A DNA stretch of 64,000 nucleotides, from NCBI GenBank assembly GCA_037447655.1, contig JBBHKE010003420.1:62001-126000 (forward strand), written 5' to 3'. Origin of the DNA: Zygnema cylindricum (Eukaryota; Streptophyta; Zygnematophyceae; Zygnematales; Zygnemataceae). This document shows, piece after piece, positions 9,960 to 22,500 of the stretch; the first letter of the stretch is position 1, and each line of letters starts with the position of its first letter. A program made the position numbers and the translations under genes. The notes below the pieces were generated by a model. The model had not been told where the DNA came from, did not search any database, and saw only the letters and a list, made by a program, of their open reading frames with translations.

Positions 9960-11500
9960 GGTATGAAACAACACGACGGAATTCAATGACAAATCGAGAC
10001 GTACAAATAAAAGCAATGATCCCACAAAATAGAAGGCATGTGAGAACGTACCATAATCACTGTGTAGTCACCAACGGTTGAAAGTTTCCACATGGCATTG
10101 TTACTACTGGTTTGGGTAAAAATTTATCGCGATAAATTCGATATTTGTTACATGGAAATATTGAACAGTCCGAGGGCTCGAAAAATCGTTTCGAGACCAA
10201 CGAAAATTATCGCGATATATTTGGTGGGAGGTAGGTGTCTTTACGAAAATACTGTACGAAAAATCGCACGAAAGATTCCCCTCCCACCTGCCTTCGTGGG
10301 GGGGGGGGGAATTTTGAAAAAAAATTTGGAACCCACAGTTTAAATATATCGGCATATCAAGCCGATACATTGGTAAAATATAGCGATTTTGAGCTTTTCG
10401 ATGTATTGATTATTAGGTACCCAAAAAACGGGTACATATTGAATATCGACAAAGGGCTTTCGACTCACAACACAAATTAGTACATTAGACAACACACATA
10501 GAGGCAACTCATTGCATGAATGCGTGTAGAGATATATAATAGATGAAGTCATTTGAGGAAGACATCTCTTATAGAAATAACACATCGCTCATCGAGTATC
10601 TTTTGCACATTCTCATTCAGAGCTAGACATTTAAGAATTAGGAGGAAAATTCCAGCTTTAACGAGAAATAGTGTTTGTCTTCAGGAATCGATTCAAAAAT
10701 TGTCTTAAACCTACCTATGCTCCCATCTACGTAGTTATTTCCCTCTCCCAATCCTCTCTACTCATGTGGTTCCCCGAAAGACACTCTTCCTTATGTATTG
10801 GAGTCTCGTACCTACTCACCTAGTGAGCACAGGCCAGTATGATCGTTTCAAATCATTACAATGTATCATCAAATTAATTATAGATTTTGTAATGGGATAA
10901 GTGGCAAAACGTTTACAACGTTATGTATCACTATTCGTGTCAATTTTTTTTTCGTCACTCGGAACATCTTTATTTTGTGCACTTGTGTCCGATTATTCAT
11001 CTGATTGGTGCAATGGTAAGGATCTTACCTTCCGATCAGAAATCTTTAAACACAAACCGGACATATGTGCAAGGAGAAAGGATGATTGAAGTGACATATT
11101 TTTTTTTATGCTAATAAAATTTCACGGAGTAGTTTGTGTTTTTATTCTATCCCTTATGACCAAGGTCACGGTGCAAATTTTTAAGGTATAAAATCCCAAG
11201 TATGTGATTTTTTTTGGTTTCCATTTGGCGTTCCTTTCTTTTGTTTCCATTTACCAGTAAATTCTCCTCAATGGAAAATAAGAACATCAACAACAACAAT
11301 AACAACAATGAAAACATCAACAACGATTACATTGATTATAGTTAGGAATATTTGCAAGGCATGTGTCATTTTTGTTGTGTAGATTCCTAAAATTTTACGT
11401 AGCAAACATTCTTTCGCCTAATCTTTGTTTTTCATCCAAAGGAGGTACATATTGGTTTTTTATAAGAAAATCGAAACCCACTCAGCATACTATTTTAAGT
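9960..11500. other. No recognisable gene
   Basis: No supported coding region. Features seen: two TATCGCGATA-type palindromes near 10125 and 10210, a G9-10 run near 10300, and AACAACAAY repeats at 11285-11330. Origin unclear. Confidence 0.5.
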
Positions 11501-11865
11501 TTTGACTTTTAAACTACTCAAAATGCTTTTCGCCAAAAAGTATCTAACCTGTACTTTTTGCTCTCAAAATGACTCAATATTCAAATTCCTCAATACATGT
11601 ATGTATTTCGCTGGTACGACACAAATTATTCACCAAAAACCCATATTGTACTTCGGGATTTGTGCGACCTGATCTTTGTCAATTTAACCATATAAACCGT
11701 TTGACCGTACAATCGATGGAAGACATCCAAATGCACAGGATCATTACTATCCCCAAGTTGTGTCATCTTGAGAATTGAAATGCCCAATTGCGAGGTTTGC
11801 CAATTCACCGCCGGCCATGTAGTGCTCATCAGCCGTCTGATTTAAAGATTTCATCAAAAACTCAC
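11500..11865 (+). repeat. Upstream module of locus B
   Basis: One copy of the family block: GTTTGACCGTACAATCGA, GACATCCAAATGCACAGGATCATT, GAGAATTGAAATGCCC, then GGCCATGTAGTGCTCATC and GATTTAAAGATTTCATC. It is preceded by ACTCAAAATGMYTYAATATTCAAAT..., also shared with loci A and C (2328-2360, 18570-18610). Confidence 0.65.
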
Positions 11866-11869
11866 TCCT

Positions 11870-12660
11870 TGCCGCGAGTCGCTTCGAACGTGGTTGCCCG
11901 TTGACTTTTACCGTAGGAAATTAAGAATTTTACAGGGTCATATAAGCCTGTGGGCACCCAACTTATTAACACATGAAATCTATACACAACGAAACTTAGC
12001 CTGTAGGAACCACTAAGTAGAAAGCATTGGGAGAAGCATAGAAACAAACCAATAGATTAGAAAGGTTCACGCAGCTTGAGAAATGTAGTTATAGTCAAAG
12101 GGCCACAAGGCGTAAGCCGAAGTGTGCCCTGATTGGAATACAAATGTTCCTATGGACTATCTTTTAATAAAGCATCATTCTCCTTCTATGTTCTATGATC
12201 TGAATCCTAATAAGAATGTACAAAGAGTTCTGATCTAATAAAGTAAATACTTTTCTATGAATCTTGAGAGTATTCTGAGTCTGAGAGTGATCTGCATGAT
12301 ATTTCCATATGAGATAATTGTTTTAAGTGCCTTGGTGCACTTTATATCTTTCTATGTGTCATCCTGCTGTGAAATGAATGACTAAGTGGTGCAATCACAT
12401 GCTGCCGTTTTGTCGTTTTCCACCATAATGTGCCGCTCCTCGATTCTGACACAATCTGTACATAAAATAAAGGTCGACGGAATCATCGTCAGATTACGTA
12501 CACTTCGATTCGTCGCGTCACGCCATGTCACAAAATGTGAAACGATAAAAGTCTGCTGGTACAAATAAATCCTTGCCGGTACAAATAAATCGCCAAAGAT
12601 CGCACTAAAACCAGCAAAAATAAATGGAAAAGTCTTGAACTTTCCGGAACGCGCACATTA
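11870..12660. other. Locus B upstream region, no gene seen
   Basis: A stretch of about 680 bp (roughly 11930-12610) separates the upstream module from the core promoter and has no counterpart in loci A, C or E. It is probably an insertion in the locus B promoter; I could not define its ends. A short duplication (GGTACAAATAAATC) occurs at about 12560-12590. Confidence 0.4.
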
Positions 12661-12679
12661 TTTCTTGCGTGTCTGAACC

Positions 12680-12686
12680 TACAAAA
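12680..12686 (+). promoter_or_regulatory. Mutated TATA box of locus B
   Basis: GAACCTACAAAAGCC aligns with GAACCTATAAAAGYC of loci A and C, so TATAAAA has become TACAAAA. The downstream leader (ATTGTGGTGGTGGATAGAGGTAGA) is preserved. Confidence 0.6.
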
Positions 12687-13444
12687 GCCGGTTACATGTT
12701 TTAGATTATATCATTGTGGTGGTGGATAGAGGTAGAATATAGTAAAGGCAAGATCCAAAGACCACATTTGAAAGAAAATTGTTGACGTTTTAGCTCTAAA
12801 TTTGATTGGTTAAAAGGAAAGCAACCATGGCAAATTCATCTGTTAGGATTTCGGTCGTTTTGTGGAGTTCAATGTTGTTGGCTTCTATGGCTTTGTTGGG
12901 TTTGGCTGAATCGGAAAATGTCGAAATGGAAAACGCACTTTCGGGCAGTTTTGGTACGTTTTTTTCTTAAGTAGTTGTTTATTAATGCTCTTTTACCATC
13001 TATTCTTTATGTTTTTTATGTTTTACTTCTGTGGTGGAATAAAAAAGAGTTTTTGTATGGACAATTGGAATTTTGTAATATATTCAAAAAACGATTGCAT
13101 TATTACTTTAGCCTTCGTATTCTTTTTTTGTTTATTTTTTTCCATGAAATTTGACTATGACCACTGATTCACTTTTACGTTTGTGACAAAGGAACCTTAA
13201 CATTGCACTTTTACGTTTGTGACAAAGGAACCTTAACATTGCAGTGTCTGTTTTCATGACTATTTTTTTTACATTTTTAGCATTGCCAAATCTGTTTCCC
13301 AATGTTATTCTATTTTTCATCTTTCCTCTTCCAGATCCGTTAGACGCAACTGGGCGACATATTCTCCAAGACGGCCATGGTAAAATTCTTTCTTTAACCT
13401 ACAAAATGGAACAAAAGAAATCACAATTATTATATAATAATACA

Positions 13445-14690
13445 TTCTCCTCTCTCTTAATTTTCACCGCCTTTTCCCCTCTACCTCACTTCCCCTTCTC
13501 CTCCCCATTGTCCTCTTCTCCTCTAGCGCTCTCCCCTCTCCTCTCCCCCATCCCCCTCTCCCGTCACCTCTGCCCCCCACCTCTCTCCCCTGTCCCCGCT
13601 CTCTCCTCTCTCACGTCCCCCTCTCCCCTCTCCCCCTCTCCTTCCTCTCCCCTTGCCCGTCTCCTTCTTTCCCCCTCAACACCTTTCCCCTTTTCTTAGT
13701 CCTTTTGACTCCCCTCTCTCTCCCTTTGCCTCTCCCTCTTCTCCCCTGGTCTCGCTCTCCTCCCTCACCCTCGTCTTCTTCTCTTTCTCTCCTCGCTCTC
13801 GCTATCGCAGTCCCTCTCCCACTCTATCCCTCTCACCCTTCTTTTCCCTTTTCCTTCCCCCCCCTCTTCCTTCCTCTCCCCGTCACTCTCCCTGTTCCCG
13901 ACCCTCTTCTTCCTTCCTCTCACTGTGCTCCCTTTTCTCTCACTCTCCCTTCTTTTGTTCTCCTCGCTCTTTCTTTTCTTGCACTCCTTCTCCTCGTTCC
14001 TACTCTCTATATTCTCTACTCGCTCACTCGCTCTCTTTGTTTCCCTCTCTGCCGGTATGTCGCTCTTTCTCTCTCTTTATCCCGAGTCTCTTGTCTGTCT
14101 CTCACACAAACAAATACAGACATACAATTCCTCTTCCCTCTCCTGTTTTTCTAGGCCTTCTCCTACTCTCCTCCTCTGCATCTGTTCCCCTCTCCCACTC
14201 TTTCCAAATTTCCCTCCCTTATCCCATCTCTCTCCATATTTCCCACTCCCCCTCTCTCCACTCTCGCTCTCCATTTTTACCTCCCATTCCCTTCCCCTAT
14301 CTCTCTTTTCCTCCTCTTGCTAAATGTCCCAATATTCCCCATATTTCCCTTGTCTTACCCACTTCTACTCTTCCTTTTCCCTTACTCTCTCCCTCTATGT
14401 TTCTCTTACATGGTCACTCCTTCCCTCTCCCACCCGCTCCCTCCCTATCTCTCCCACCTCCTCTCTTTCTCCAACTCCCACCTTGCACCTCTCTCTCTTC
14501 CCCCCTCCTCTTTCTTATCCTCTCTCCCCTCGATCTCTCCATACCCCCCTCTCTCCCACTCGCTCCCTCTTTATCCCTCTCTCTCTCGCTCTCTCTGCCC
14601 ATCTCTCCCCTCTCTCCCTCTTCGCCAACTTCCTCCCCCCCTCTCCCACCGCCTATCGCCACCACCTCTCCCTTACCTCTCCCTTGTATG
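13445..14690 (+). repeat. Polypyrimidine tract in locus B intron 2
   Basis: About 1.2 kb of CT-rich sequence in the same position as 3885-4885. Its last part is closely similar to locus A (CCCTTGTATGCGCATGTCTG before CCCAG). Any long plus-strand open frame here comes from the near absence of purines. Confidence 0.85.
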
Positions 14691-16639
14691 CGCATGTCTG
14701 TTCTGTGCCCAGCTCTTAAGAGACGTGGCTTCGTTCCCCAATGCCCGACGGCGGAGCCCTGGCTTTGGAATAACTCGTGCTACCACCGCTGTCCGACGTG
14801 CGTCAAGTCGGCAGCCTCTTATACGGCCAAAATCGTGAGAATAAGTTACTTCGAGCTTTTTGGGGCGGATTTTGTGGATGGTTTTGGTGCTATAGGATTT
14901 TTTTGCGGGTGTGGGAAAGGTAGTTAGGAGTTGCGGGGAGACTTTCGTGCGTTCCTTGGGAGGATTTGGGGAGGTTTGGGAAGGTATTTGCGAAGACTAT
15001 TGGGAAATTTTGATGTGGATGTTTTTGGGGCACTTTTTGTAGGATTAATTTTGTGTTCTTGGAGGTTCCATTCGAAGTCTGAAACTGATTTAATATGGAT
15101 AACATAAGCCTATGAAAATCGGTTTGTGAAGGAGAAGATGGAAAAAGAAAAATAAATTATGACCGAAAAGTCAACACCCTGTGTTTGGATTTTATTCTTA
15201 AATTTTAGATCGAATGTTACAATGATTTCAAAGGCATTTTTTGTTTTGTTACTTCTTATTTTTTTTTTTGTAATTTTGTTTAACAATAGTTTGTGTTTTG
15301 AACAATAGTTTTTAATTCTCTTCCCCTCTTCTCCTCTCCATCGCTTTCTCGCTGTCCCTCTCCTAATCACCCCCGGTCCCTCCCTCCCTCTGCCTCTCTC
15401 GCTTTCTTTCCCCCGCCCTTTCCCTTCCCCTCTCCCTATCTCTCCCTCCCCGTTCTTCCCCTTTTCCTCGTGTGTGCATGTCTCCTCTATGCTTAGCTCG
15501 AGTTCGTCCCCGCTGCCCCGTGAACGAATCGTACCTCGCGTTCAACTCCTGCCACCGCCGCTGTCCGAGGTGCACCTACAACGCATTCGGCTTGCGGTAA
15601 TAGACCTCGTAAGAATCAGCTTCTAGGAGCTTTTGGAGCTGATTTCGGGGAGGGTTTTGAGGAGGTTTTTGGGAGGGTTATTCGGAAATTTTTTGAGGGT
15701 TTGGCGGAGGTTATTGCAAGTTCAGGGGAGGCTTTGGGGAATTCTTAGGAGGTTTTTGGGGAGATTTTTGGAGGTTTGGGGATTTGAGTGCTATTGTTTT
15801 TTTAGAGTTTTATGTTGGAGGTTTAGGTGGCAGTTTTCTTGATTGTTTGGAGAGTTTGCCCACGATTCGCTTTGGGAATTGTTGTTTTATCTTTGCCAGT
15901 GGTTGCCAGTTGGTTTTTGGAGGATTTTGGAGAGTGAATTGTGTTTTGGGGGTCTTTTTTTGGAGCCTGCATCTGATTTTCAAAATATGAGCCTCCGAAA
16001 ATCGATTTGTTATTAAAAATGGAAGAAGAAAAATTGAATAAAAGCGAATTGACTTAACGGTTTTTGTTTGGATATTTAATTATTGAAGTTTGAATCAGAA
16101 TGTTACGATGATTCAAATGTTTATTTTCAAATTTTATTGAAAGCAAAACATTCTCAACTAAATACCGTTTTGGTATTTTTCATTTTTATTTCATTTTTTC
16201 ATTAATATTATTTTATGTGATTCCAGGACGGAAAACGATGGAGGACAGGGAAACTCTTCGAGACGTCGAAGGTTCTCATCCTCACTCTCTCCCTCTTCAC
16301 TTTCAATCTCCTCTACCTCTTCCTCTACCTGTATAACTAATTTATCTCCCACAAATTTCTCCACACTCCTCTCTCGCAACTCCTCTTCCTCCACCTTCCT
16401 CCCCTCTCTCCTCCCCTCTCTCGACCTCTCTCCATTTGGCTTATACGGATCCTATTTCCTAATATTTTTTACCTTTATGATTAACTTCCTGTATTGCAAT
16501 ATGTGTATATTTTTCCTTTTGTAAAACGGTAATTGACTCCTATTTTTTTTTGAATTTCCAGCACGAAAAACAATTCAGGATAGGGAAATACTTGAGGACG
16601 AAGATAGGGAAATACTTGAAGATGTAGACAGGGAAATAC

Positions 16640-16905
16640 TCGAAGAAGGAGGTAACTTTTTTTTTTATTATTTATTTATCTATCTCTCTATTTCCTCTCT
16701 CTCTCCTTTATCGCACTTTTCACTGTCTGTCTCCCACTTCCTCGTTCTTCCCCCCCGTCTTTTCGCTTTTTCGAAAAAGGAGGTAACTCTCTCTTTTATT
16801 TATTTATTTATCTATCACTCTATTTCCTCTCTCCCTCCTTTATCGCACTTTTCTATGTCTGTCTCCCACTTCCTCGTTCTTCCCCCCCGTCTTTTCGCTT
16901 TTTCT
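16640..16905 (+). repeat. Tandem duplication covering the donor of the acidic exon, locus B
   Basis: A unit of about 130 bp is repeated. Each copy starts with GAARAAGGAGGTAACT (exon end and donor), runs through TATTTATTTATC and CACTTCCTCGTTCTTCCCCC, and ends at CTTTTCGCTTTTTC. The second copy provides a decoy donor at about 16780. Confidence 0.7.
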
Positions 16906-18469
16906 CCCTCCCCTCTCTTTCTCTTTCCCCATCTGTCTCCCTCCCTCTCCAGTGTCCCGCTCTCAACCCATAACTCTCTCCCCCTTTCTTCCATCCCTCA
17001 ATCCCCCTCCATCCGGCCCCCGTCCTCTTTTTTCCTCTCTCTCTCATTGTCTCTCTTTCCCTTTTGTTCTACCTCCCTCTCTACTCCCCTTACTTTCTTA
17101 CCACCCTCACTCCCTCTCTCCCTCCCTCTCAATCTGTCCTTTATTATCCATGTCGTATTTGCTAAGACGCGATTCCCGATAAATATGTTCGGAGGCTTGT
17201 GTTGCTTGTGTTTTTTTTGTTTTTTTTCGATATTATCTCAATTCCTAATCTATTTTTTTCCTTTCGCTTTTTTTTTTTTTTTCTCGTGTCTATGATGCAG
17301 AATGAGTTCTTCACGAAAAGAACACAATTCAAAGTGTGGTTCTTGGATAAAAACCTCCAGAAAAATGTTTGAAGGAAGTTTGCCTTTCTTAGACAAGTTT
17401 TGTTTCTTTTTGTAAAGAAATTAGAAACGAGATGTTCACCGGTGAAACCGAGATCGTTTTCCGGTACAACACCTCCAATTTTGCGGATTTAGGACTTTGG
17501 GGTTTTAACGTGGGCATAAATTTCTAGATTTTTTGACATTAGAGGAGTGGGGGGCGGTGAAAGAGAGAAGGAGAGGGGTAGAAAAGGGTTTTTTTTCTTT
17601 TTTGTTTGCTCGGACAGTTCTTGTTTTGACTTTCTAGCATTTGGACTATAAATTCAGATGACTATTAGTCAGTCTTTTTTGTTTTTGAGGGGTGGTTTTC
17701 TTCAAAACTTCTCCAATTTTGTTACTTAAAAAACAACACTATGTTTTTTTTTGTTTTGAAACATTGTTTTTTTTGTTTTCAACCCTCATTTGGAAATGAT
17801 GAAGGATTGACGAATTTTAGATTGAAGTATGGTATTTAATGTTTTTCCAAATTTTTTAAATGAACTGTGCAATTTTACTTTTTTTTACCCTATCAAATGT
17901 TTGGCGTTTGTTTCTTTCTTGATGGTTCTGTCATTTTTATTTTTTTGTTTGTTGGCTTTTTTATAGCATTGTTCTTTTAATTTGGGCTTATTAGGTATTT
18001 AAGATTCAACTAAGAAACAAAAAACGTAAAGGTGAAGATAAAGTATTAAATTATACCGTCCTACTCTTTTTTTTCTCGTCTTCATTGTGAAAGTTCGCGT
18101 CCACATTCATTTTTGTAGATTAGACTTCAATTTTCAGATGAACAATTGTGCAAGAAAAATGTATTGAGAAAAGCTTCGAGTAATGTCAGTGTTTAGCCGA
18201 TGAGAAAAATATGTTATGGATGGATTTTTGAGATTTGAGTTGTTAAACCATCCAATCTTTATATTTAGACTGTCTGCCTAATACATTTATCTATTGTATC
18301 TTACAATCTAATGTATTTAGCTATGTATTATTTATCCATACATCTATTTAAACTAATATAATTATCTAATTGCCAAATATTCCCATTCGGGTGGAAGGCT
18401 TGGCGTGAAACGTCAGTGTGTCTAGTCCGGTGTACTTTGAGGCAATGATTCGCATTTTGATGTCTTTGC

Positions 18470-19040
18470 TCGATTGTTGAACTCGAAGCCGGCTCAACAT
18501 ATTTTTTTACGTATTGACTTTTTGACGACACAAAATATTTTTCGCCAAAAAAGCCTTTAACTTGTACTTTTTCTACTCAAATCTGTCGCAATATTCAAAT
18601 CCCTCAAATACACGTGCGTATTCTGCTTGTACGGCGGGAACTTTTAATCTTAACGCAATACAATATGGTACTTGAGAGATTTGTACGATCTGATCTTTTA
18701 CAATTCGGCCTTACAAAAAATTTGACCGTCCGATTGAGCAAAGACATGAAAAGCACATGATCATTGCCATGCCCAAGTAACGTCTCGAGAAATGAATTAT
18801 ACAATTGTGAGATTGGCCAAATTCATCGACGACCATGTAGTACTATCAACCATCCGATTAAGGATTTCATCAAAAAAATACAAAAACTTGACCATACAAT
18901 CGAGGAAAGACGTCTAAAAGCAGAGGATCATGGCCATGCCCAAGTTGCGTCATGAGAATTGAATTGCATGTTTCGAGTTTTGGCAAACATGATCGACGTC
19001 CATTTAGTGCTAGTCAACCGTTCGATTAAAGATTTCATCA
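18470..19040 (+). repeat. Two tandem upstream modules of locus C
   Basis: Copies start near 18720 (TTTGACCGTCCGATTGAGCAAAG) and 18886 (TTGACCATACAATCGAGGAAAG). Each continues through GATCATKGCCATGCCCAAGT, the GAATTGAAT block and CCGATTAARGATTTCATC. They are preceded by the AACTCGAAGCCGGCTCAAC block also found at 2250-2270. Confidence 0.65.
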
Positions 19041-19161
19041 GAAAAATCACTCTTTTAGCCATGAGTCGCTTCAAAGCCGGTTGCTTATCCGTTGACTCTT
19101 ACCATAGCAACTCAATGAAAAGCTCTGACTTTTCACACAGTATCTCTTGCTTCGCTGAACC

Positions 19162-19168
19162 TATAAAA
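19162..19168 (+). promoter_or_regulatory. TATA box of locus C
   Basis: GAACCTATAAAAGCCG with the family leader (TGTGGTGGAGAGAGGTAGA) at 19200-19218. The signal-peptide exon that should follow at about 19300 is missing; the leader runs straight into a CT-rich intron segment. Confidence 0.65.
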
Positions 19169-19545
19169 GCCGATAATGTGTTTTAGATATTATCATTCTT
19201 GTGGTGGAGAGAGGTAGAAAATTTTAAAGGCAAGATACAAAAACCACATTCGAAAGAACCTCTCTTTATCTCTTTCCCTCGCTTACTCTATCTATTCCTC
19301 CCTCAATATCTCCTCACCTTCTCCCATCTCTCCTCTCTATATCTCCTCTATAGCCAATTAATTGTAACTGGTTGTTGTGAACCAGTTTTTGGTTTCAACT
19401 ATTTGGTGTCTTCATAGAACAGAAAACAATGGCAGAGGACAAGAAAATTTTCATAGATGCGAGAGGTCTCTCTCTCCCACCCTCTCCCTCTCCATCTCTC
19501 CTCTCTCCCTCTCCTCTCTTTCATTTCACCGACTGATTCCCATAC

Positions 19546-22500
19546 TGTTAGTTTTTGCAAGTTCAGGCGATACGTTTTGTACTACAAAATCGGGTCGATA
19601 TATCGGTGTGACGTCACCGAACGAATTGTACGGAATCTAACAAACGATTCCACAAAACATTTATTGTACTAGTGCACTAAATCAGCATGCGGCTGAAAGA
19701 GGTGGAAAAGTGACACGTGGCGACAACAGGTTATGGGCCCACCATTGGGTGCCTATAGCAAGTTCGAAGTCAAAGATATCGAGTTGAGGAGTTGTAAGGC
19801 CAAAGCGGCCTATGATGAGAGGAGTTTGACAGTCGAGCTCACGAAGCCAACGCGATTCATTCATGCAAATGTTGCATGTTGCATCGGCAGCAAACAAAAC
19901 AATGGATCAGATTGGTTTGAAAGATCCATGCTTCAAGACAAAACATCACATTCTGTCAAGGGAAGTCTGAGAATGGCCATGTCACACAGAAGAGAAGGCT
20001 ACAAGAAATGAAGGACTACAGTAAAGTAACAAACGAAAGTGGTTGCTTGAAAGGAGTTTCCAAGAGGATAAGGGGAGAGAATGTCCAAGGTTGAATGCTC
20101 AATTATAAACTAGATTCAAGGAGATCTTCTCAACAAAACTCAGGCACACTCACATTCAATCAATCATTTCCTATGGGGCTAAGATGCCCACCAACCCATT
20201 TTCTACACACAGTCTCCAACAACAACAGCCATCAACTCAGTCTTACTACCACACTTACCACGTTTATATGGAAGAAGCTGACGCCGCAAAGACATGCTGA
20301 GGTGGTTGAGGCAACATCGACAAGCAAGTCCGACAACGCCAGCAAGTTGCTCCACGACAAGAATTCTGATAACTCCGCGTATGCATCTGCAAAGGACAAG
20401 GAGAGATAGTTGGACTTAGAAATCGTTGGCAGAGTGACAACCAAGATGTAGGCCTCTACCACAATGAAGAGGAAATGAAGTCATGATTTGCTTAGAGCAC
20501 ACAAAGAAAGGGGTCAAGAAAACTATGCAGAGATATATCAGCAATGAATGCAACAAGGGTAGATGGAACATATCTCCACAAACTAAATAACAGAAATTTT
20601 ACAAAGAGCAGAGTTTTGTCCACCTTAGAACAAACTTACCAAGAGAGTGAGGAAAAGATGGAATGTCAGGTTGCACAGAGTGAGAAAACCGCCAGCAACG
20701 CCGATATCAGAGGTATCGACAATATCAGAGGTATCCGCAATATCAGAGGTATCTGCAAGAGTGACAAACCCCGTCAGATTAGAATGATCCCAGGCAATAT
20801 ACAAAGAGAAACAAAAGAGTTCAGAATCTTAGTAGAAAGATTTCGGCCCCAATCCACATATAGAAAGGAGGGACATGCCATAAATCATATGGAAAACGAT
20901 AGAGAAAGCAAAATTGAGCAGCCTTTGCTCAGCAAGAGACATCAACGACTCTCACTGAATGATGTTCGTGATGTGCATAGAGACAATGGAAGGACAAGAG
21001 AGAAGGGGAATGAAATCAACTCACCTGAAAGGAGTTGTTGTCAAGCGACTAAATAGAGATGGCTCCACCAAATCAAGGAGCATCACAAAGTTCCGCCACC
21101 CTCACCTCCACTTAAGGATTCCCATGCGGAATAAACAAAACAGAATCTGCAAACCTGCAACAACACGAGATGCCAATTCAGATCAGTCAATCATGCGGTA
21201 AGCAAATCTAAAAATATTACACTATCGCAAATATCAAGGGGACAAAAAACTGAAGGGACGACTAATGAAAAGAAATTTTGGCGAGTCGAAAAAAATAGGG
21301 AGCAGCGAAGAAATCAGATCCAAAATTCAGATATGTATCAAGCGTTCAAAAGTTGACACATTGAACAGAAATCACAGAGAAACCCTCACCAGCGGAAGCG
21401 TGGTAACTCACTGGTCATATAGTGCTAATGAAGTGCACAAAGGTACGAAGAGAAGTCAAATCGGAGGTAGCCACGAGGTTACAATGATCGGTCACATAAG
21501 ATCAGCTCAAGATGTCGACCAAGGTGGAGAAGACACTGCCATCTTTCTGCAAAATAAAAACAAATACGTCACTCAAATAGTGAAGACAATTGAAAAAAGA
21601 AATTTAGCCGAAAAGGGAAAACATGGAAACAAGAGGAGTATGACAATCAATAACAAGCATGTAATGGGAGATATATTGCAACCTACTCTGAACAGTTCAA
21701 ACAACAAAGTTCTAAGAATCATCAACGATAGTGGGAGCAAATCCGAAAAGAACTTCTCACCGAAATTATTTTACCGAATGGAGGAAGCAACGGTCGATCA
21801 ACCTGTAAGTCAGAACCATCTCCAATCCGAGGAATACTCCATGGCTCCAACTTATACCACAAGTGCTCAATTTACATCTGGAGCACAAAAGAGAGTCTCA
21901 AACATGGAAGAGAAAGATCCTGCCACAAACGAGAAAAGCGCATTAGAGGAAGAAACAGAACAAGTAAGTTTCTTCACATTGAAATGCAAGGATCAAGAGA
22001 GGACAAAAACAATAGAGGTCACTAGGGTCCGAAACAAAAATGATTCACACATCATTTGAAAGACTCACAAAAATTTTGAAACAGTGAAGAATGGAAGCTT
22101 ACCATTCCTCCAAGCGAGCAGTCACAAAATACGAAGTCCGCCAAGAGCCAAGTCTGCCATTAGACCGTTAAAGAAGGGAAGTCCACTAGTAGAAGGAGCT
22201 GCTTCCACCATCAATACTCAAAAATCTGCTAGAAATAAAAAAGAAAAGGGGAAATTGAGGCTCAATCAGAGAGAGGATCATAAGTATTATAAAGAGGATC
22301 AAGAGGATCAAGAGGATGAAACATTTAGTAACAGAAACGAAAGTCTAAAATTCCCAAACTCAAAAAAGAGCAAATCTCTCGAAATCCACTCAGAGATCTC
22401 ACAAGGTGTGGGAACAAACAGCAGCAGGGAAAGAGCAAGTATTTGGAAAAGGGAGGAATGTCTGAAACTCATTTCATTTCACCAAAAATCAAAGATTTTG

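Larger units (their letters stand above)
12827..17305 (+). pseudogene. Locus B: damaged paralogue of locus A
   Basis: Recognisable exons: 12827-12953 (signal peptide MANSSVRISVVLWSSML...), 13335-13379 (DPLDATGRHILQDGH), 14713-14834 (Cys module), 15497-15608 (Cys module), 16227-16271 (RKTMEDRETLRDVE), 16562-16651 (acidic, three 8-residue repeats) and 17301 onward (AA-TGA). The first Cys exon has lost one G after CysThrCysValLys (122 nt instead of 123) and shifts frame. The second lost 11 nt and reads into an in-frame TAA at 15598-15600. The acidic exon at 16562 is the longest of its type (90 nt). If both Cys exons were skipped, the phase 1-1 design would keep the frame and give a secreted acidic peptide without Cys modules; whether this happens is unknown. 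The TATA box is also altered. Most likely a pseudogene. Confidence 0.7.

Noticed and set aside
9667-9966. Possible coding exon at 9667-9966 and the similar frame at 53163-53378.
   Set aside because: The two copies share DNA similarity but not a common preserved frame.
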